The position numbers were made by a program, and so were the translations under genes. Shown piece by piece: positions 1 to 9,480 of a stretch of 64,000 bases of DNA. The number at the start of each line of letters is the position of its first letter. The first letter of the stretch is position 1. This DNA comes from Blautia glucerasea (GTDB lineage: Bacteria > Bacillota > Clostridia > Lachnospirales > Lachnospiraceae). The stretch is from assembly GCF_020537505.1 (NCBI RefSeq), contig NZ_JAJBMO010000006.1, positions 142,077 to 206,076 of the forward strand. Direction: 5' to 3'. The notes under the pieces were generated by a model. The model was given only the letters and a program-made list of their open reading frames with translations. It had not been told where the DNA came from and made no database searches.

Positions 1-806
1 ATGCGTGAATCAATATGACGAAGCATCGGACCACGCTTAATAGCCGTCTGAACCATATACTGCTCAACGCACGTATCATCTGCCGGACAGCCTTCAAAAA
101 CAATTGCGATATCTGGCTTAATTACCTCTGCTGTCACAGTGGCACCACGTACACCAACTTCTTCCTGTGCTGCACAAGCGCCAACAATATCCACATTCAA
201 ATCCTGACCAGCCAGGGTATGCATGGTCTTAAGAATTGCTGCACATCCCAGGCGACAGTCAAAGCTCTTGCCCACCATCAGATCTGTAGTTGCTGAATAT
301 GTAAATGTCACATCCGGCACTATCGGTTCACCGATACGAATGCCGAACTTTTCAACCGCCTCTTCTTTAGAAACAGCGCCAACATCTACCGTGATATCTT
401 TCATATCCAGAGGTGCTTTACGCTCTTGCTCTGTCATGAAATGCGGAGGCTTGCTGGTAGTAAGACCCGGAATATATTCTCCGAATCGGTTGCGGACCAA
501 GACTTTATGAGCCGGAATATTGTGGTTAACCCAACCTCCGATCTGAATGATGCGGAGAGTTCCGTTCGGGCAGATAGCCTGCACCATAAAACCAACCTCA
601 TCACTATGTGCATCAAGCTGAACAACCGGACGTTTGCCGTTATTTTCTTTACGGCGGATATATAGGTTGCGCATGCGATCTTCTGTAACTTCTCCGAGTC
701 CTTCTGCATAAGGACGAATCGCTGCAACCACTTCATCTTCAAAGCCTGATGTACCGTTTGCATTTGAAATTGCTGCAATCATTTCCAACGTTGTTTTTTT
801 ATCCAT
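1..806 (-). CDS. M42 family metallo-aminopeptidase, C-terminus beyond the window
   Basis: This is a cytoplasmic M42 (glutamyl aminopeptidase/endoglucanase-like) dinuclear metallopeptidase that would trim N-terminal residues from peptides. The 268 visible residues carry the family's metal ligands and catalytic acids in order: LDAHSDEVGF (His67), KSFDCR (Asp183) and AAQEEVG (Glu215-Glu216). Family members are about 340-360 residues long, so roughly the last quarter lies outside the window. The ATG at 804-806 is preceded by AGAGGTG at good spacing. A short remnant of another gene ends 12 bp upstream, so the peptidase may once have been second in an operon. FDCR, where FDNR or FDDR is common, is a mild variant. 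The family call is firm; the exact substrate is not known. Confidence 0.9.
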   Translation of the reverse strand, partial: MDKKTTLEMIAAISNANGTSGFEDEVVAAIRPYAEGLGEVTEDRMRNLYIRRKENNGKRPVVQLDAHSDEVGFMVQAICPNGTLRIIQIGGWVNHNIPAHKVLVRNRFGEYIPGLTTSKPPHFMTEQERKAPLDMKDITVDVGAVSKEEAVEKFGIRIGEPIVPDVTFTYSATTDLMVGKSFDCRLGCAAILKTMHTLAGQDLNVDIVGACAAQEEVGVRGATVTAEVIKPDIAIVFEGCPADDTCVEQYMVQTAIKRGPMLRHIDSR

Positions 807-818
807 TCTGACACCTCT

Positions 819-1007
819 TTATGAAAGTTTTGCTTTCTTGAACTCTTCTATGAAATCAACAATATAGTTTGCTGTTGTCTCAAGTATCTCCTTGCGCCAC
901 TCTTCTGTAGCGGTACTCAGATGATCCGGTCCAATCCAGCTGCTGCCTGTTACATGTGGAGTATTGCGTATAATATCAACGTTAACTCCCTTGAACTCAG
1001 CATCTAC
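819..1007 (-). pseudogene. 3' remnant of an unidentified gene, possibly creatininase-like
   Basis: An open frame of 62 codons ends in TAA at 819-821, just upstream of the M42 peptidase. It has no start codon, and an in-frame TAA at 1008-1010 closes it on the 5' side. Codon usage and composition (a segment reading SSWIGPDHLSTATEEWRK followed by an amphipathic helix ending EEFKKAKLS) look like a genuine protein C-terminus. The pattern is loosely like the end of creatininase-family amidohydrolases, but I cannot assign it with confidence. It is best read as the tail of a gene whose 5' part was deleted. Confidence 0.45.
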
Positions 1008-1010
1008 TTA

Positions 1011-1372
1011 TATGCTTTTTAAACCAAGTATAGTCTAGGCCAATATGATTGTCAACAATTCCAACTCGATGTGATAAATTTCGTGAACTTCTTATAGAGT
1101 AAAGAATGCCATGTAAAAATCAATAACACCGAATAGGATTTATTATAATCCTGTATCGGCGTTATTGATCGTAATTATCTTATTATTCTTTTACTCAAGC
1201 TGACCGATTATCATCACGGGAATTTGACACATTGAAATCACGAGCAGGGATTCATGTCCAATTCTTCTCCACTCATATTCTCTATCCGCCGCGGCCTTGC
1301 CAACGGCAAGACAAAATCCTTCGCTTGCAGCGCGCAAAAAGAGGACAGCATCCACACTGCCCTCTCTCGTTC
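1011..1372. other. Intergenic region with one terminator and no convincing gene
   Basis: This 362-bp stretch holds the terminator described separately at 1120-1168. A 61-codon minus-strand frame (1191-1376) begins only at a TTG that overlaps the end of the next gene. It lacks a ribosome binding site, so I do not call it. Nothing else recognisable was seen. Confidence 0.5.
1120..1168 (-). terminator. Intrinsic terminator of the 1373-2656 gene
   Basis: Read on the minus strand, an imperfect stem of about 20 bp (arms beginning TCAATAACGCC and ending GGTGTTATTGA) with a short AT loop is followed by TTTTT. It lies about 200 bp past the stop codon of the secreted glycosidase-domain protein. Confidence 0.75.
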
Positions 1373-2656
1373 TCAATTAGTAAAATACAGAAAATCCCCA
1401 CAAGGTCTCTCATAATTATTGATCAGCCGATTCATGACCTTTCCATTATAGTACATGGTTACGGAGCCGCCGCCATCCAGGTTGTAGGCGTACTGGCAGC
1501 CGTAGCTGTTAAAGATGTTTACCAGGTCCCAATGATTCAGGCCGGAATAGGTGCCGGTGTCGGTGACAAGAAGTACATACTTGCCGGGCTTTACCATTCC
1601 TACAGCAGTCCTTGGATAATACTTGGCTGTTTCTGCCCAGGCCGGCTGTGCCTTACCGTTCTTAATAAGAACTGGTCCGAAATTGTAGGTATCCTTTACT
1701 CCCGCTTTCAAAAGTACATCTCCCAGAAGCCCCATCTTCGGAGTATAAATGGTGCCGTCATTTTTCACAGCCATTACACTGTAGCTGGTATGATAGTTTC
1801 CGTAGATCACACCATTTTTGATGCACATACCAAGAGGTGACGGTTTCCCAGTCTGATAACTAAATGCACTTCCATTTATGCCGATAACGCCTCCATTGCT
1901 GGAGATGGCACTGGAAGTAGTCTGTCTGGCTCCTCCATATGTACCATATGACAAAGCCGATTTTAACTGACTGGCATTTGCAGTCTGTACCACAGCTACC
2001 CAGTAGGGAATGCCATGGATAGATTTTCTTTTCAGGTCTATATTCAGAGTGCTGCTTTTATATGTATAATGGGAATCGTTCACCTTCACGTCTGGTCTCC
2101 GGCTTCCTGTTCTCTGCCCTTTTTTGTTGACATAATATCGGCCCACCCACATATTTTTCGCCAAAGCACCTGTTTTCTTATTGAAATAATAACGATATTT
2201 ACCAATCTTCTGCCAGCCGGTTGCCATTCTGGAATTTGCCAGGAAGTAATAACGCTTTCCGCCATAAGTCAGCCAGCTGCTGGCAATTGCCACACCAGAT
2301 TTGTTAAAATAATACTTATACTTGGTCCCGGTTGCCCATCTGTTACGTAACATAATACCGTTTTTCCGGTTGTAATAATAAAGCTTTCCGCCAGATTTCA
2401 GCCAGCCGGTAAAACGCTTTCCATCTTTAGTACTGTAATAGTAATTTCCTTTGTACTTGATTTTTCCACACAGCAGCTTCCCTTTAGAATTATAATAATA
2501 GTAGTCTTTGCCTTTTTTCACCCATCCATGTTTCTTAGATGTGATGTTCACTTTGGTATTAGACGCCTTCACATAAGAAGAGGCCGATACCGGCAGCGCA
2601 CACATGGTGCAAAGCAGCACAATCAACCAAATAACTCCACAACTTCTTTTCCTCAA
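1373..2656 (-). CDS. Secreted cell-wall-binding-repeat protein with phosphodiester glycosidase (NAGPA-like) domain
   Basis: The 427-residue product has an N-terminal signal peptide (basic RKRS, then a hydrophobic run ending in PVSASS). About six tyrosine- and glycine-rich repeats of the glucan/choline-binding type follow (units such as GWLKSGGKLYYYN) at roughly residues 35-190. The C-terminal domain carries YPRTAVGM and NLDGGGSVTMYYNG, signatures of the phosphodiester glycosidase (NAGPA/PF09992) family. These proteins act outside the cell; here the repeats probably hold the enzyme on wall polymer or glycan. I chose the TTG at 2654-2656 because AGGGGG sits 6 nt before it and a clean signal peptide results; an earlier TTG at 2680 has no such site. 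The substrate is unknown. Confidence 0.85.
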   Translation of the reverse strand: MRKRSCGVIWLIVLLCTMCALPVSASSYVKASNTKVNITSKKHGWVKKGKDYYYYNSKGKLLCGKIKYKGNYYYSTKDGKRFTGWLKSGGKLYYYNRKNGIMLRNRWATGTKYKYYFNKSGVAIASSWLTYGGKRYYFLANSRMATGWQKIGKYRYYFNKKTGALAKNMWVGRYYVNKKGQRTGSRRPDVKVNDSHYTYKSSTLNIDLKRKSIHGIPYWVAVVQTANASQLKSALSYGTYGGARQTTSSAISSNGGVIGINGSAFSYQTGKPSPLGMCIKNGVIYGNYHTSYSVMAVKNDGTIYTPKMGLLGDVLLKAGVKDTYNFGPVLIKNGKAQPAWAETAKYYPRTAVGMVKPGKYVLLVTDTGTYSGLNHWDLVNIFNSYGCQYAYNLDGGGSVTMYYNGKVMNRLINNYERPCGDFLYFTN

Positions 2657-2726
2657 ATCATTCCCCCTAAAAATAAACAAAAGACAATCTCAAACACGCT
2701 CTACGAATTCGATTCATTAAGTAAGC

Positions 2727-2754
2727 GGGGCAGACAAATTACTTCGTCTGCCCC
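2727..2754. terminator. GC-rich hairpin between two secreted-protein genes
   Basis: A perfect 9-bp stem (GGGGCAGAC / GTCTGCCCC) with a 10-nt loop lies between the 2793-4454 gene and the next gene downstream. It lacks a strong T run on either strand, so it is a weak terminator or an RNA-stability hairpin. Confidence 0.5.
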
Positions 2755-2792
2755 ACTGTATTTGCCCCACTGTAGGTCGTTCCTATTACCGA

Positions 2793-4454
2793 TTAAGCTG
2801 CAGGTGTCTCACTGTCGTCCAATGTATCTCCTGCCATATCTGTCTGCTCTTCAGACTCAGCAACACCATCTGTCTCTGTGCTTTCGATTGCGCTGTCGCC
2901 TGTAGCAGCCAGCACATCGTCCAGCCAGCCCTCCGGCATGCCTGCGCTGGTAAGATTCTCTGTAAGCGCATCCATATTCATAGAAGCAGTATAAGCCTCT
3001 ATATCGTCATCATTACTGAAATCATAAACATCTGTCAGGGAAGCAAAATCAACTGCTGCAAGAGCCTCACCGCCATTGCCACCTGCCAGTGAAATAGAAC
3101 CAAGAGTTGTTCCGCTTGCTGCAAGAGCAAGATTCCACTCCATGCTGTCTTTATCTGCACCGTCAGCTGTAAAGATCAGCTGCATACCGCCGAAGGAATC
3201 ATAGGAATTGCCATCCTCATCCTCTACAGGTGCACCGGAAATGGTGTAAGTACCTTTCCAGATTCCATCTGCCATAGCTTTGGTATCATAACCAACAACA
3301 TCGATCACAGCAGCCTCTGTTCCGCCGGAAGAAAGTGTATAGCTTCCGTTTAACAGGTCGCCGCTCATCTCGCCGCTGCCTTCCAATGCAAAGGTATCAT
3401 CTCCAGAACCAAACTGGAAGGAAAGTCCCTTCTTCTCTCCATCTGTTGTGCACAGATATCCCAAAAGTTCCTCTTCCTGCTGTCCATCATTTGCAAGGAA
3501 CTGGCGTCCAACTACTTCGCCGTCAGCATCCACCCATGCTCTTAAAACAAATCCGGACTGGTCTGTCTCATCAGCCTCTACATCCAGTTCCTCCTCCATA
3601 TCATCAATTGCTTCCAGGAAGGTCTCATAGGTGTAGTCCGGATCATTAGCCGCTGCTGTCCAGGTCTCGATCAGCCCCTTCAGCTCCTCATCTGTCTTCG
3701 CAGTGTCAAGGATCTGCTGTAACATTGGAAGTGCCTCTGACTGTGTAACCTGTCCCTCAAGAACAGTCAGCTCCTGGCTTACATCACCAGCAACCGCTTC
3801 CTGTGTTCCCGGATTCTCAGCATCTGCAACATTGTCAAAAATAATGTCTGTATACCTGGTCAGAATGGAAGTAAGCACATCTGCTTCCGGCAGATTCTCC
3901 AAAGTGGAGAAATAGCTGTTCATGGCATCTGCCATATCCATGCTGGCACTGAAGGAAGAATCCATTTCCTGATCCGCTTCTTCCACAGCTTCCTGTGTCA
4001 TCTGATCCATATTCATCTTGATATAGCCATCGCTCAGCTCTGGAATCTTCATATAAATTTCGGAATTCTCCATATCCATGTAATATTCGATGGTACAGAT
4101 CTTTGTTCCGTTCACGTTCAGATCCATAGCTTCTGTCATAACCTTGTCTGTAAGACCAACATCCGCACTGATAGATGCATCCGACAGCCAGGAGATATCC
4201 ACAGGAGAAAGCATTCCAAGAATTGCTTTTCCACCATCATCCAGACTGATCTTCATTTCAGCGTTTCCCTTCACCTCTTCGGTATTCATCTGGGAAAGAC
4301 TTTCTGCGTAATCAGCGCCAAATTCCTGAATCGCCTTGGCCACTGCTGCTTTTTCAGTTTCCTTATAGGAGTCTGCTGCCCACGCGGTAGCTGGCATTGT
4401 GCTGATTCCCATGAAAGATGCTAACAAAATTGCGGTGATCTTTTTTCTCTTCAT
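2793..4454 (-). CDS. Large secreted protein of unknown function
   Basis: The 553-residue product starts at ATG 4452-4454, preceded by AAAGGAGGA at ideal spacing. It opens with a Sec signal peptide (MKRKKITAILLASF, then a cleavage site near AWAAD). The mature protein is very acidic and rich in Asp, Glu, Ser and Gly. Its middle contains beta-rich segments (for example YYMDMENSEIYMKIPELSDG) reminiscent of lipoprotein-like DUF6612/LppX folds that bind hydrophobic ligands, but there is no lipobox cysteine. The C-terminus is a low-complexity acidic tail ending DSETPAA. I do not recognise a family with confidence. It lies between the glycosidase-domain protein and the acetyltransferase pair, so an envelope role is plausible. 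Confidence 0.75.
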   Translation of the reverse strand: MKRKKITAILLASFMGISTMPATAWAADSYKETEKAAVAKAIQEFGADYAESLSQMNTEEVKGNAEMKISLDDGGKAILGMLSPVDISWLSDASISADVGLTDKVMTEAMDLNVNGTKICTIEYYMDMENSEIYMKIPELSDGYIKMNMDQMTQEAVEEADQEMDSSFSASMDMADAMNSYFSTLENLPEADVLTSILTRYTDIIFDNVADAENPGTQEAVAGDVSQELTVLEGQVTQSEALPMLQQILDTAKTDEELKGLIETWTAAANDPDYTYETFLEAIDDMEEELDVEADETDQSGFVLRAWVDADGEVVGRQFLANDGQQEEELLGYLCTTDGEKKGLSFQFGSGDDTFALEGSGEMSGDLLNGSYTLSSGGTEAAVIDVVGYDTKAMADGIWKGTYTISGAPVEDEDGNSYDSFGGMQLIFTADGADKDSMEWNLALAASGTTLGSISLAGGNGGEALAAVDFASLTDVYDFSNDDDIEAYTASMNMDALTENLTSAGMPEGWLDDVLAATGDSAIESTETDGVAESEEQTDMAGDTLDDSETPAA

Positions 4455-4719
4455 AATATCCTCCTTTGGAATATCCTTGCATTTTCTGTGATCTGTCAAG
4501 TATCTGTCAGCGCCGGTTCATCGTGCTATAACAAACAATTTTGACAAAACAAGTTAGTATCAGAATATCATTTGCCGTACTTATTGTCAATGTAAGAATT
4601 TTGTTCTGAATATTTAGAAATTTAATAAAAATTCTCAATAATTTAACAATTCCATTTGGAGTGCAGTGAACGGATTGAACAGCCCCTTTGGAACCACTAC
4701 GGCTTTCTTATTATACCAT

Positions 4720-5853
4720 TTATCCTTCCTCAGCCTGTATAATGTAACTATCCAGATTCTCCATATACCGCTGGTCCCGCTCCACTGTGATCAGGATCAC
4801 ATCATTCGGCATATATTTCTCCAGAAGCTCCTGCTTGAAATCGTCGATCCGCACAAATACAGTCTTCTGATAACGGTACGGCATATATTTCTCCAAACGG
4901 AGCCGGAACGAATCTCCGATCACCATCAGTGTCTTCTCATTTGACGAGTTGGACTTAAACACCTTCAGGATTTCCTCGCCACCTTCGCTCTTCTCTTTTC
5001 TCACCTTATAGCGCACACCGTCATGAAAATGGTCCAGCCCATACTCCCGGTCATCATCTAGTTCCTTGTATCGTCCGATCATTCTGGACAGATCTCCTCT
5101 GCAGGGATTGGTTCCCATCATCACCTGAATGGCTCCAATGGGAAGGCACTCCCCAGTCAGATCCTCCACGATTTTTTCATTTGTGATATAGCCGCCCAGA
5201 TTATTCATATGGGTATCATATTTTCGGAAAAGCTGGTATTTTTCAGAATATTTTTCCAGATAATCCGCCAGGAAATCAAACTCCACATCTGAGTTCTCCT
5301 TCATGTATCTGGCAAAGGTTTCCATTCTGGAATCCCCCATCCCAATCACTTCCGGCTTATCTGGCATATATTCAGAATAAATAGTCTCTTTGCTTGGCGC
5401 TACATAATAATGAAACTGCTCCACGCCCTTATCCAGGAACCAATCCCGCACCTTCTCAATTTTCGCCGCGGTCTCAGCGCTCTGTTCCAGGCTGTACACA
5501 TTGGTCTTCTGGTAATCTGCCATGGCGTTTTCCCCATCTTTAGAGGGCAGATAGAATAGCCAGTTATCTTCCCCAATCACAACATCTCCGATTTTCGTTG
5601 TCTGGAAAAACTCTGTGTCAATTAAATTATAAAAATTCACCAAAGCATTTTTAAAAGGTACATGATCCTTATAAAAGGCTTCAAACTGGGATGGAAAGTC
5701 CCCAAGAGAGGCCAGGCTTACCTGGGGAAAAGAAGCCAGTTCCCTGTTTTCATTATTTTCTGTATTAAAATAGCCGGAAAAGCCCGCCCATATCAGGTTC
5801 GGAAGAACCAGGCTTCCCACAAACAATGTGATCAATACTTTTTGTTTTTTCAT
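4720..5853 (-). CDS. AlgX/AlgJ-like SGNH (DHHW-type) protein, partner of the MBOAT acyltransferase
   Basis: The 377-residue protein has an N-terminal signal anchor (MKKQKVLITLFVGSLVLPNLIWAG) and an extracellular domain. Its landmarks are YVAPSKETIYSEYMP, KYDTHMNNLGGY (equivalent to the DxHW-type catalytic block) and VIGDSFRLRL (the GDS nucleophile block near residue 315). These are hallmarks of the AlgJ/AlgX/DHHW family that moves an acetyl group from an MBOAT protein to a surface polysaccharide. The start is 10 bp downstream of the MBOAT stop codon, so the two genes are one operon. The polymer acetylated is not known. Confidence 0.85.
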   Translation of the reverse strand: MKKQKVLITLFVGSLVLPNLIWAGFSGYFNTENNENRELASFPQVSLASLGDFPSQFEAFYKDHVPFKNALVNFYNLIDTEFFQTTKIGDVVIGEDNWLFYLPSKDGENAMADYQKTNVYSLEQSAETAAKIEKVRDWFLDKGVEQFHYYVAPSKETIYSEYMPDKPEVIGMGDSRMETFARYMKENSDVEFDFLADYLEKYSEKYQLFRKYDTHMNNLGGYITNEKIVEDLTGECLPIGAIQVMMGTNPCRGDLSRMIGRYKELDDDREYGLDHFHDGVRYKVRKEKSEGGEEILKVFKSNSSNEKTLMVIGDSFRLRLEKYMPYRYQKTVFVRIDDFKQELLEKYMPNDVILITVERDQRYMENLDSYIIQAEEG

Positions 5854-5863
5854 ATTCTGTCCG

Positions 5864-7279
5864 TTAAAATCTAAAATAAATAAATGGATTATAGCTGTTA
5901 TTTACAAGCATGGTTACACAGATCCAGAAGATTGCCGCACAAGCAAGTATTCTTGGCACTGTTACCACACCTGCTTCCGGGATTTTCCCGGGAAAACAAC
6001 TTCTGCATTTTTCATATAATTTCTGCAGAATTCCGGCAAGCAAAACTCCCAACACCATCAGAAGGAGCATTTTTCCATCAAGATAAGCCGACAGCAGGAT
6101 GATTCCTCCATGGGATACAAACAGGTTTCTTACATAGGCAAAAAACAAGGAAAGATCCTCTGCCCGGAACAGGATCCAGCCAAAGAATACCACCACCATG
6201 GTATACCCCCAACCAACTGCCTTTGGCAGCTTTTCCAGCTTTTTTCCAAGTCCTGCCCGCTCCAGGATCAGAAACAGTCCATAATAAAGTCCCCACAGAA
6301 GAAACGCCATTCCTGCCCCATGCCACATTCCCGTAAGGAAAAATACGATCAACAGATTTCGGTAGGTACACACAGTTCCCTCTCTGTTTCCCCCAAGAGG
6401 AATGTACACATAATCCCGGAACCAGGAGGACAGGGAAATGTGCCATCTGCGCCAGAATTCCTGTACCGAGCGTGCCACATAAGGGTAACGGAAGTTCTCC
6501 TGAAACTCAAACCCAAACATTTTTCCAAGACCGATGGCCATATCAGAATAGCCGGAAAAATCATAATAAATCTGCAGCATATAAAGGATTGCCCCCAACC
6601 AGAGTGCTTTTCGCGATACTGCATAAGGACCATATTTGAAAATATCATCCACCACTTTTGCAAAAGAGTTGGCAAGGATCACCTTTTTCCCCAGTCCCCA
6701 GCAAAAACGCATAACACCTGAGGCAAACTTCTGAACCGTTTCCTTCCGGCCTGTAATCTGTGCTGCAATATCCTTGTACTTCACAATCGGGCCTGCGATC
6801 AGCTGTGGAAAAAAGGAAATATAAAGAAGCATGTGCCAGAAATTGTGCTGAGCCTTCGTCTCTCCCCGGTACACGTCAATCACGTAGGACATCGCCTGAA
6901 AGGTATAAAAAGAAATTCCAATGGGCAGCGCCACCTGGAAAACAGTGCCAACGTCTCCGTCAGAAGCAAAAATCCCGCTTATGGCTTCCACCAGAGTACT
7001 GAAATATTTAAAATAGCCTAGCAGAGCCAGATTGATGCAAACGGTCCCTATCAGGATTTTCTTCTTTTTCCCAGGATTCTTTTCGATCAGGATTCCTCCT
7101 GCAAAATTCACCCCAACCGAAAACAGCATAAGAAAAATATAAACAGGCTCTCCCCATGCATAAAAAAGCAGGCTGAAAAATACCAGGATCCCATTTCGGA
7201 TTTTTCTGGGACTTATATAGTATGCTGCCAGTACAAGCGGCAGAAAAATCCAGAGAAAGAGCATTGAACTGAAAACCAT
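5864..7279 (-). CDS. MBOAT family membrane O-acyltransferase (AlgI/PatA-like)
   Basis: The 471-residue polytopic membrane protein belongs to the MBOAT family. Visible hallmarks are FSGYSDMAIGLGKMFGF, QEFWRRWHISLSSWFRDYVYIPLGG and the catalytic-histidine segment FFLTGMWHGAG. It would pass acetyl groups from cytoplasmic acetyl-CoA across the membrane to the SGNH partner encoded immediately downstream. I start it at the ATG at 7277-7279 because AAAGGAG lies 8 nt upstream and the protein then begins MVFSSMLFLW, typical of the family; an upstream in-frame extension has no such site. The pair resembles alginate or wall polysaccharide O-acetylation modules. Confidence 0.92.
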   Translation of the reverse strand: MVFSSMLFLWIFLPLVLAAYYISPRKIRNGILVFFSLLFYAWGEPVYIFLMLFSVGVNFAGGILIEKNPGKKKKILIGTVCINLALLGYFKYFSTLVEAISGIFASDGDVGTVFQVALPIGISFYTFQAMSYVIDVYRGETKAQHNFWHMLLYISFFPQLIAGPIVKYKDIAAQITGRKETVQKFASGVMRFCWGLGKKVILANSFAKVVDDIFKYGPYAVSRKALWLGAILYMLQIYYDFSGYSDMAIGLGKMFGFEFQENFRYPYVARSVQEFWRRWHISLSSWFRDYVYIPLGGNREGTVCTYRNLLIVFFLTGMWHGAGMAFLLWGLYYGLFLILERAGLGKKLEKLPKAVGWGYTMVVVFFGWILFRAEDLSLFFAYVRNLFVSHGGIILLSAYLDGKMLLLMVLGVLLAGILQKLYEKCRSCFPGKIPEAGVVTVPRILACAAIFWICVTMLVNNSYNPFIYFRF

Positions 7280-7344
7280 GTGTGTGTCTCCTTTCGCCAA
7301 TGGTGCAAGCACGTTGGCTCATTGGTTCCCATTATAACATAAAA

Positions 7345-7399
7345 GGCCTCCCACACACCAGAATCCTGTAAAATTTCACATTCTGAAATGTAGGAGGCC
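7345..7399 (-). terminator. Terminator downstream of the FGGY kinase
   Basis: On the minus strand a long hairpin closes with GGCCTCC / GGAGGCC, has an inner CAGAAT / ATTCTG stem, and is followed by TTTT. It sits downstream of the kinase gene and upstream of the MBOAT operon. Confidence 0.6.
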
Positions 7400-7453
7400 A
7401 TTACTATTTCTTTATTCACTGCAATGTACTTCGGAAAACATTACCTAATATTG

Positions 7454-7550
7454 GTAACCGTTCAGTACCTTCACAGTTACACGCCTTGCAATGCACAGAA
7501 ATCATGCTTTGCATGATTTCTGTGCCATTATTCTCAGGTTTCCTTTGAAA
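7454..7550 (+). repeat. Family A palindromic repeat, copy A1 (3' part diverged)
   Basis: The copy begins GTAACCGTTCAGTACCTTC and contains the family's inner palindrome AAATCATGCTTTGCATGATTT. The right half is degraded. It lies directly downstream of the FGGY kinase stop codon. Confidence 0.75.
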
Positions 7551-7555
7551 TCAGC

Positions 7556-9160
7556 TTACCAGATTTTGGAATCCACAGCTGCGCGCTCGATTGGCAGGCC
7601 CTTCATGTATCTGTCCATGAACATGTTGAAGCCTTCTACGCCTTCCGGATCCGGATTCAGGGTGCTTCCCTGGTTTCCTGCGAACACCTTGGTATCCAGG
7701 AAGTCTTCCAGAGTCTCGTTTCCATCTTTGTTTACCAGATAGGATGCCAGAACCGCAATTCCCCATGCACCACCCTCACCGGCAGTCTCCATAACAGAAA
7801 CAGGAGCGTTTACAGCATCCGCAAGGATCTGCTGTCCAACCCCTTTTGTCTTAAACAGTCCGCCATGTCCAAGAAGACGGTCAACCTTTACGCCCTCTTT
7901 CTTAAACAGAATGTCAAGGCCAACCCGCATTGCGCCAAGGCAGGTGTAAAGATTGGTTCGCATAAAGTTTGCCAGGTTGAATTTGCTTTCAGGAGAACGT
8001 GCAAACAGTGGTCTTCCTTCTGTAAATCCAGTCATATGCTCGCCTGAGAAATAGCAGTAGGACAAAAGTCCGCCGCAGTCCACATCACCTTCCATAGCCT
8101 TGTTATATAAGGTTCCAAAAAGCTTGTTCATATCTACTTCCATGCCCATTGCCTCAGCAAACTCACGGAAAATATTTACCCATGCATTCAGATCAGAGGT
8201 ACAGTTATTGGAATGTGCCATTGCAACCGGATGTCCGGATGGAGTTGCCACCATATCAATCTCAGAATATGGTGCTGATAACTCTTTTTCCAGAACAATA
8301 GATGCAAATACGGAAGTACCTGCGGATACATTTCCAGTACGCTTTGCAACACTGTTGGTAGCTACCATTCCGGTACCAGCATCGCCCTCTGGCGGACACA
8401 TTGGGATTCCGGCTTTCAGCTTGCCCGTTACGTCAAGAAGCTTTACGCCTTCTTCTGTCAAACACCCTGCATCCTGTCCTGCAACAAGTGATTTTGGCAA
8501 AATGTCACGGAGCTTCCATGGGAATCCATAGGAAGCAACCAGCTCATCAAACTGCTGAACCATTTTCTCATTGTAATCCTTGGTGGTGCTGTCAACCGGG
8601 AACATTCCGGCAACGTCACCGATTCCAAGGACTCTCTGGCCGGTTAGTTTCCAATGTACATAGGCTTCCAGAGTTGCAATATAGTCAATGTCTTTTACAT
8701 GTGGCTCACCGTTTAAGATTGCCTGATACAGATGTGCAATGCTCCATCTCTGTGGGATATTGTACTGGAAAAGCTCGGACAGCTTTCTGCTTGCCTCTCC
8801 TGTAATATTGTTTCTCCAGGTTCTGAATGGAACCAGAAGGTTTCCTGCTTTGTCAAATGGCATATAGCCATGCATCATGGCGCTGATTCCAATAGCGCCT
8901 ACGCTTGTAAGCTCTACTCCGTATTTCTCCTGGACGTCCTTTGCCATCTGCTGATAGCAGTCCTGGATTCCGGACCAGATGTCCTCCAGACTGTAGGTCC
9001 AGACACCGTTCTCATAGCGGTTCTCCCACTCGTGTCCGCCAGATGCGATCGGTGCGTTATTTCCATCTACCAGAACCGCTTTGATCCTTGTAGAACCAAA
9101 CTCGATTCCAAGTGCGGTCTTATTGTCCAGAATTGCCTGTTTTGCTTCTGTAGCTCCCAT
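7556..9160 (-). CDS. FGGY-family carbohydrate kinase, probable ribulokinase-type
   Basis: The 534-residue kinase has the two-domain FGGY actin-like fold: the N-terminal phosphate loop [16 protein letters not shown] (about residues 20-35), a sugar-binding [12 protein letters not shown] region, and C-terminal [14 protein letters not shown] and [15 protein letters not shown]-binding segments. It would phosphorylate a ketopentose in the cytoplasm. The ATG at 9158-9160 has GGGAGG 9 nt upstream; an in-frame extension to 9196 has no such site. A remnant of araA lies just upstream, which suggests the substrate was or is L-ribulose. It could also act on another pentulose. The gene is intact but its presumed operon partner is broken, and family A repeats flank it on both sides. 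Confidence 0.85.
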   Translation of the reverse strand: MGATEAKQAILDNKTALGIEFGSTRIKAVLVDGNNAPIASGGHEWENRYENGVWTYSLEDIWSGIQDCYQQMAKDVQEKYGVELTSVGAIGISAMMHGYMPFDKAGNLLVPFRTWRNNITGEASRKLSELFQYNIPQRWSIAHLYQAILNGEPHVKDIDYIATLEAYVHWKLTGQRVLGIGDVAGMFPVDSTTKDYNEKMVQQFDELVASYGFPWKLRDILPKSLVAGQDAGCLTEEGVKLLDVTGKLKAGIPMCPPEGDAGTGMVATNSVAKRTGNVSAGTSVFASIVLEKELSAPYSEIDMVATPSGHPVAMAHSNNCTSDLNAWVNIFREFAEAMGMEVDMNKLFGTLYNKAMEGDVDCGGLLSYCYFSGEHMTGFTEGRPLFARSPESKFNLANFMRTNLYTCLGAMRVGLDILFKKEGVKVDRLLGHGGLFKTKGVGQQILADAVNAPVSVMETAGEGGAWGIAVLASYLVNKDGNETLEDFLDTKVFAGNQGSTLNPDPEGVEGFNMFMDRYMKGLPIERAAVDSKIW

Positions 9161-9197
9161 GTGTAAAATCCTCCCATTGTCTTTTATAATGCGCAAT

Positions 9198-9325
9198 GTA
9201 ACTGTTCAGTACCTTCGCCGTTACGCGCTCCGCCATGCACAGAAATCATGCTATGCATGTTTTCGCGCCTAGGGTCTCATTTTTTGTGAACTACATTCAC
9301 AAAAAACACCTCGCGGAATGCTACC
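9198..9325 (+). repeat. Family A palindromic repeat, copy A2
   Basis: The order of blocks is GTAACTGTTCAGTACCTTC, a degenerate ATCATG palindrome, and a GTGAACTACATTCAC hairpin, ending GCGGAATGCTACC. It separates the kinase from the araA remnant. Confidence 0.85.
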
Positions 9326-9330
9326 TTATT

Positions 9331-9480
9331 TCAGCAAAGTTCATTCTTGATTCCTGCCTGTACTGCTACATGACGTTTGAATTCTTCCGGATTTTTTCCT
9401 TCCAGAATAATATCATATTTATTATAATATTCTTCCACAAGAGCGTCAATATCTCCCTTGGAAATGGCTGGATCAGACGG
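9331..9480 (-). pseudogene. Internal fragment of L-arabinose isomerase (araA remnant)
   Basis: A 49-codon open segment, closed by TGA at 9331-9333 and by an in-frame TAA at 9481-9483, reads as the AraA region with the pattern DALVEEYYNKYD followed by KRHVAVQAGIKNEL. In AraA proteins this lies about 40% along the chain (compare the EYxxxY and ARIELG region of E. coli AraA). Both ends coincide, within a few bases, with family A repeat copies. The rest of the gene is gone. It lies just upstream of an FGGY kinase, as araA often does with a ribulokinase gene, so this looks like a decayed arabinose operon. The family assignment comes from memory of AraA and needs a search. Confidence 0.6.

Noticed and set aside
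1191..1376. Minus-strand 61-codon frame
   Set aside because: Begins at a TTG inside the next gene, without a ribosome binding site. Possibly debris, but nothing supports a gene.
4644..4719. Possible terminator for the AlgX-like gene
   Set aside because: Only a short AGCC/GGCT pairing is visible and there is no clear T run.
7321..7419. Short minus-strand frame beginning MNKEIVMASYISEC
   Set aside because: It runs through the terminator hairpin into the MBOAT start region and has no ribosome binding site.
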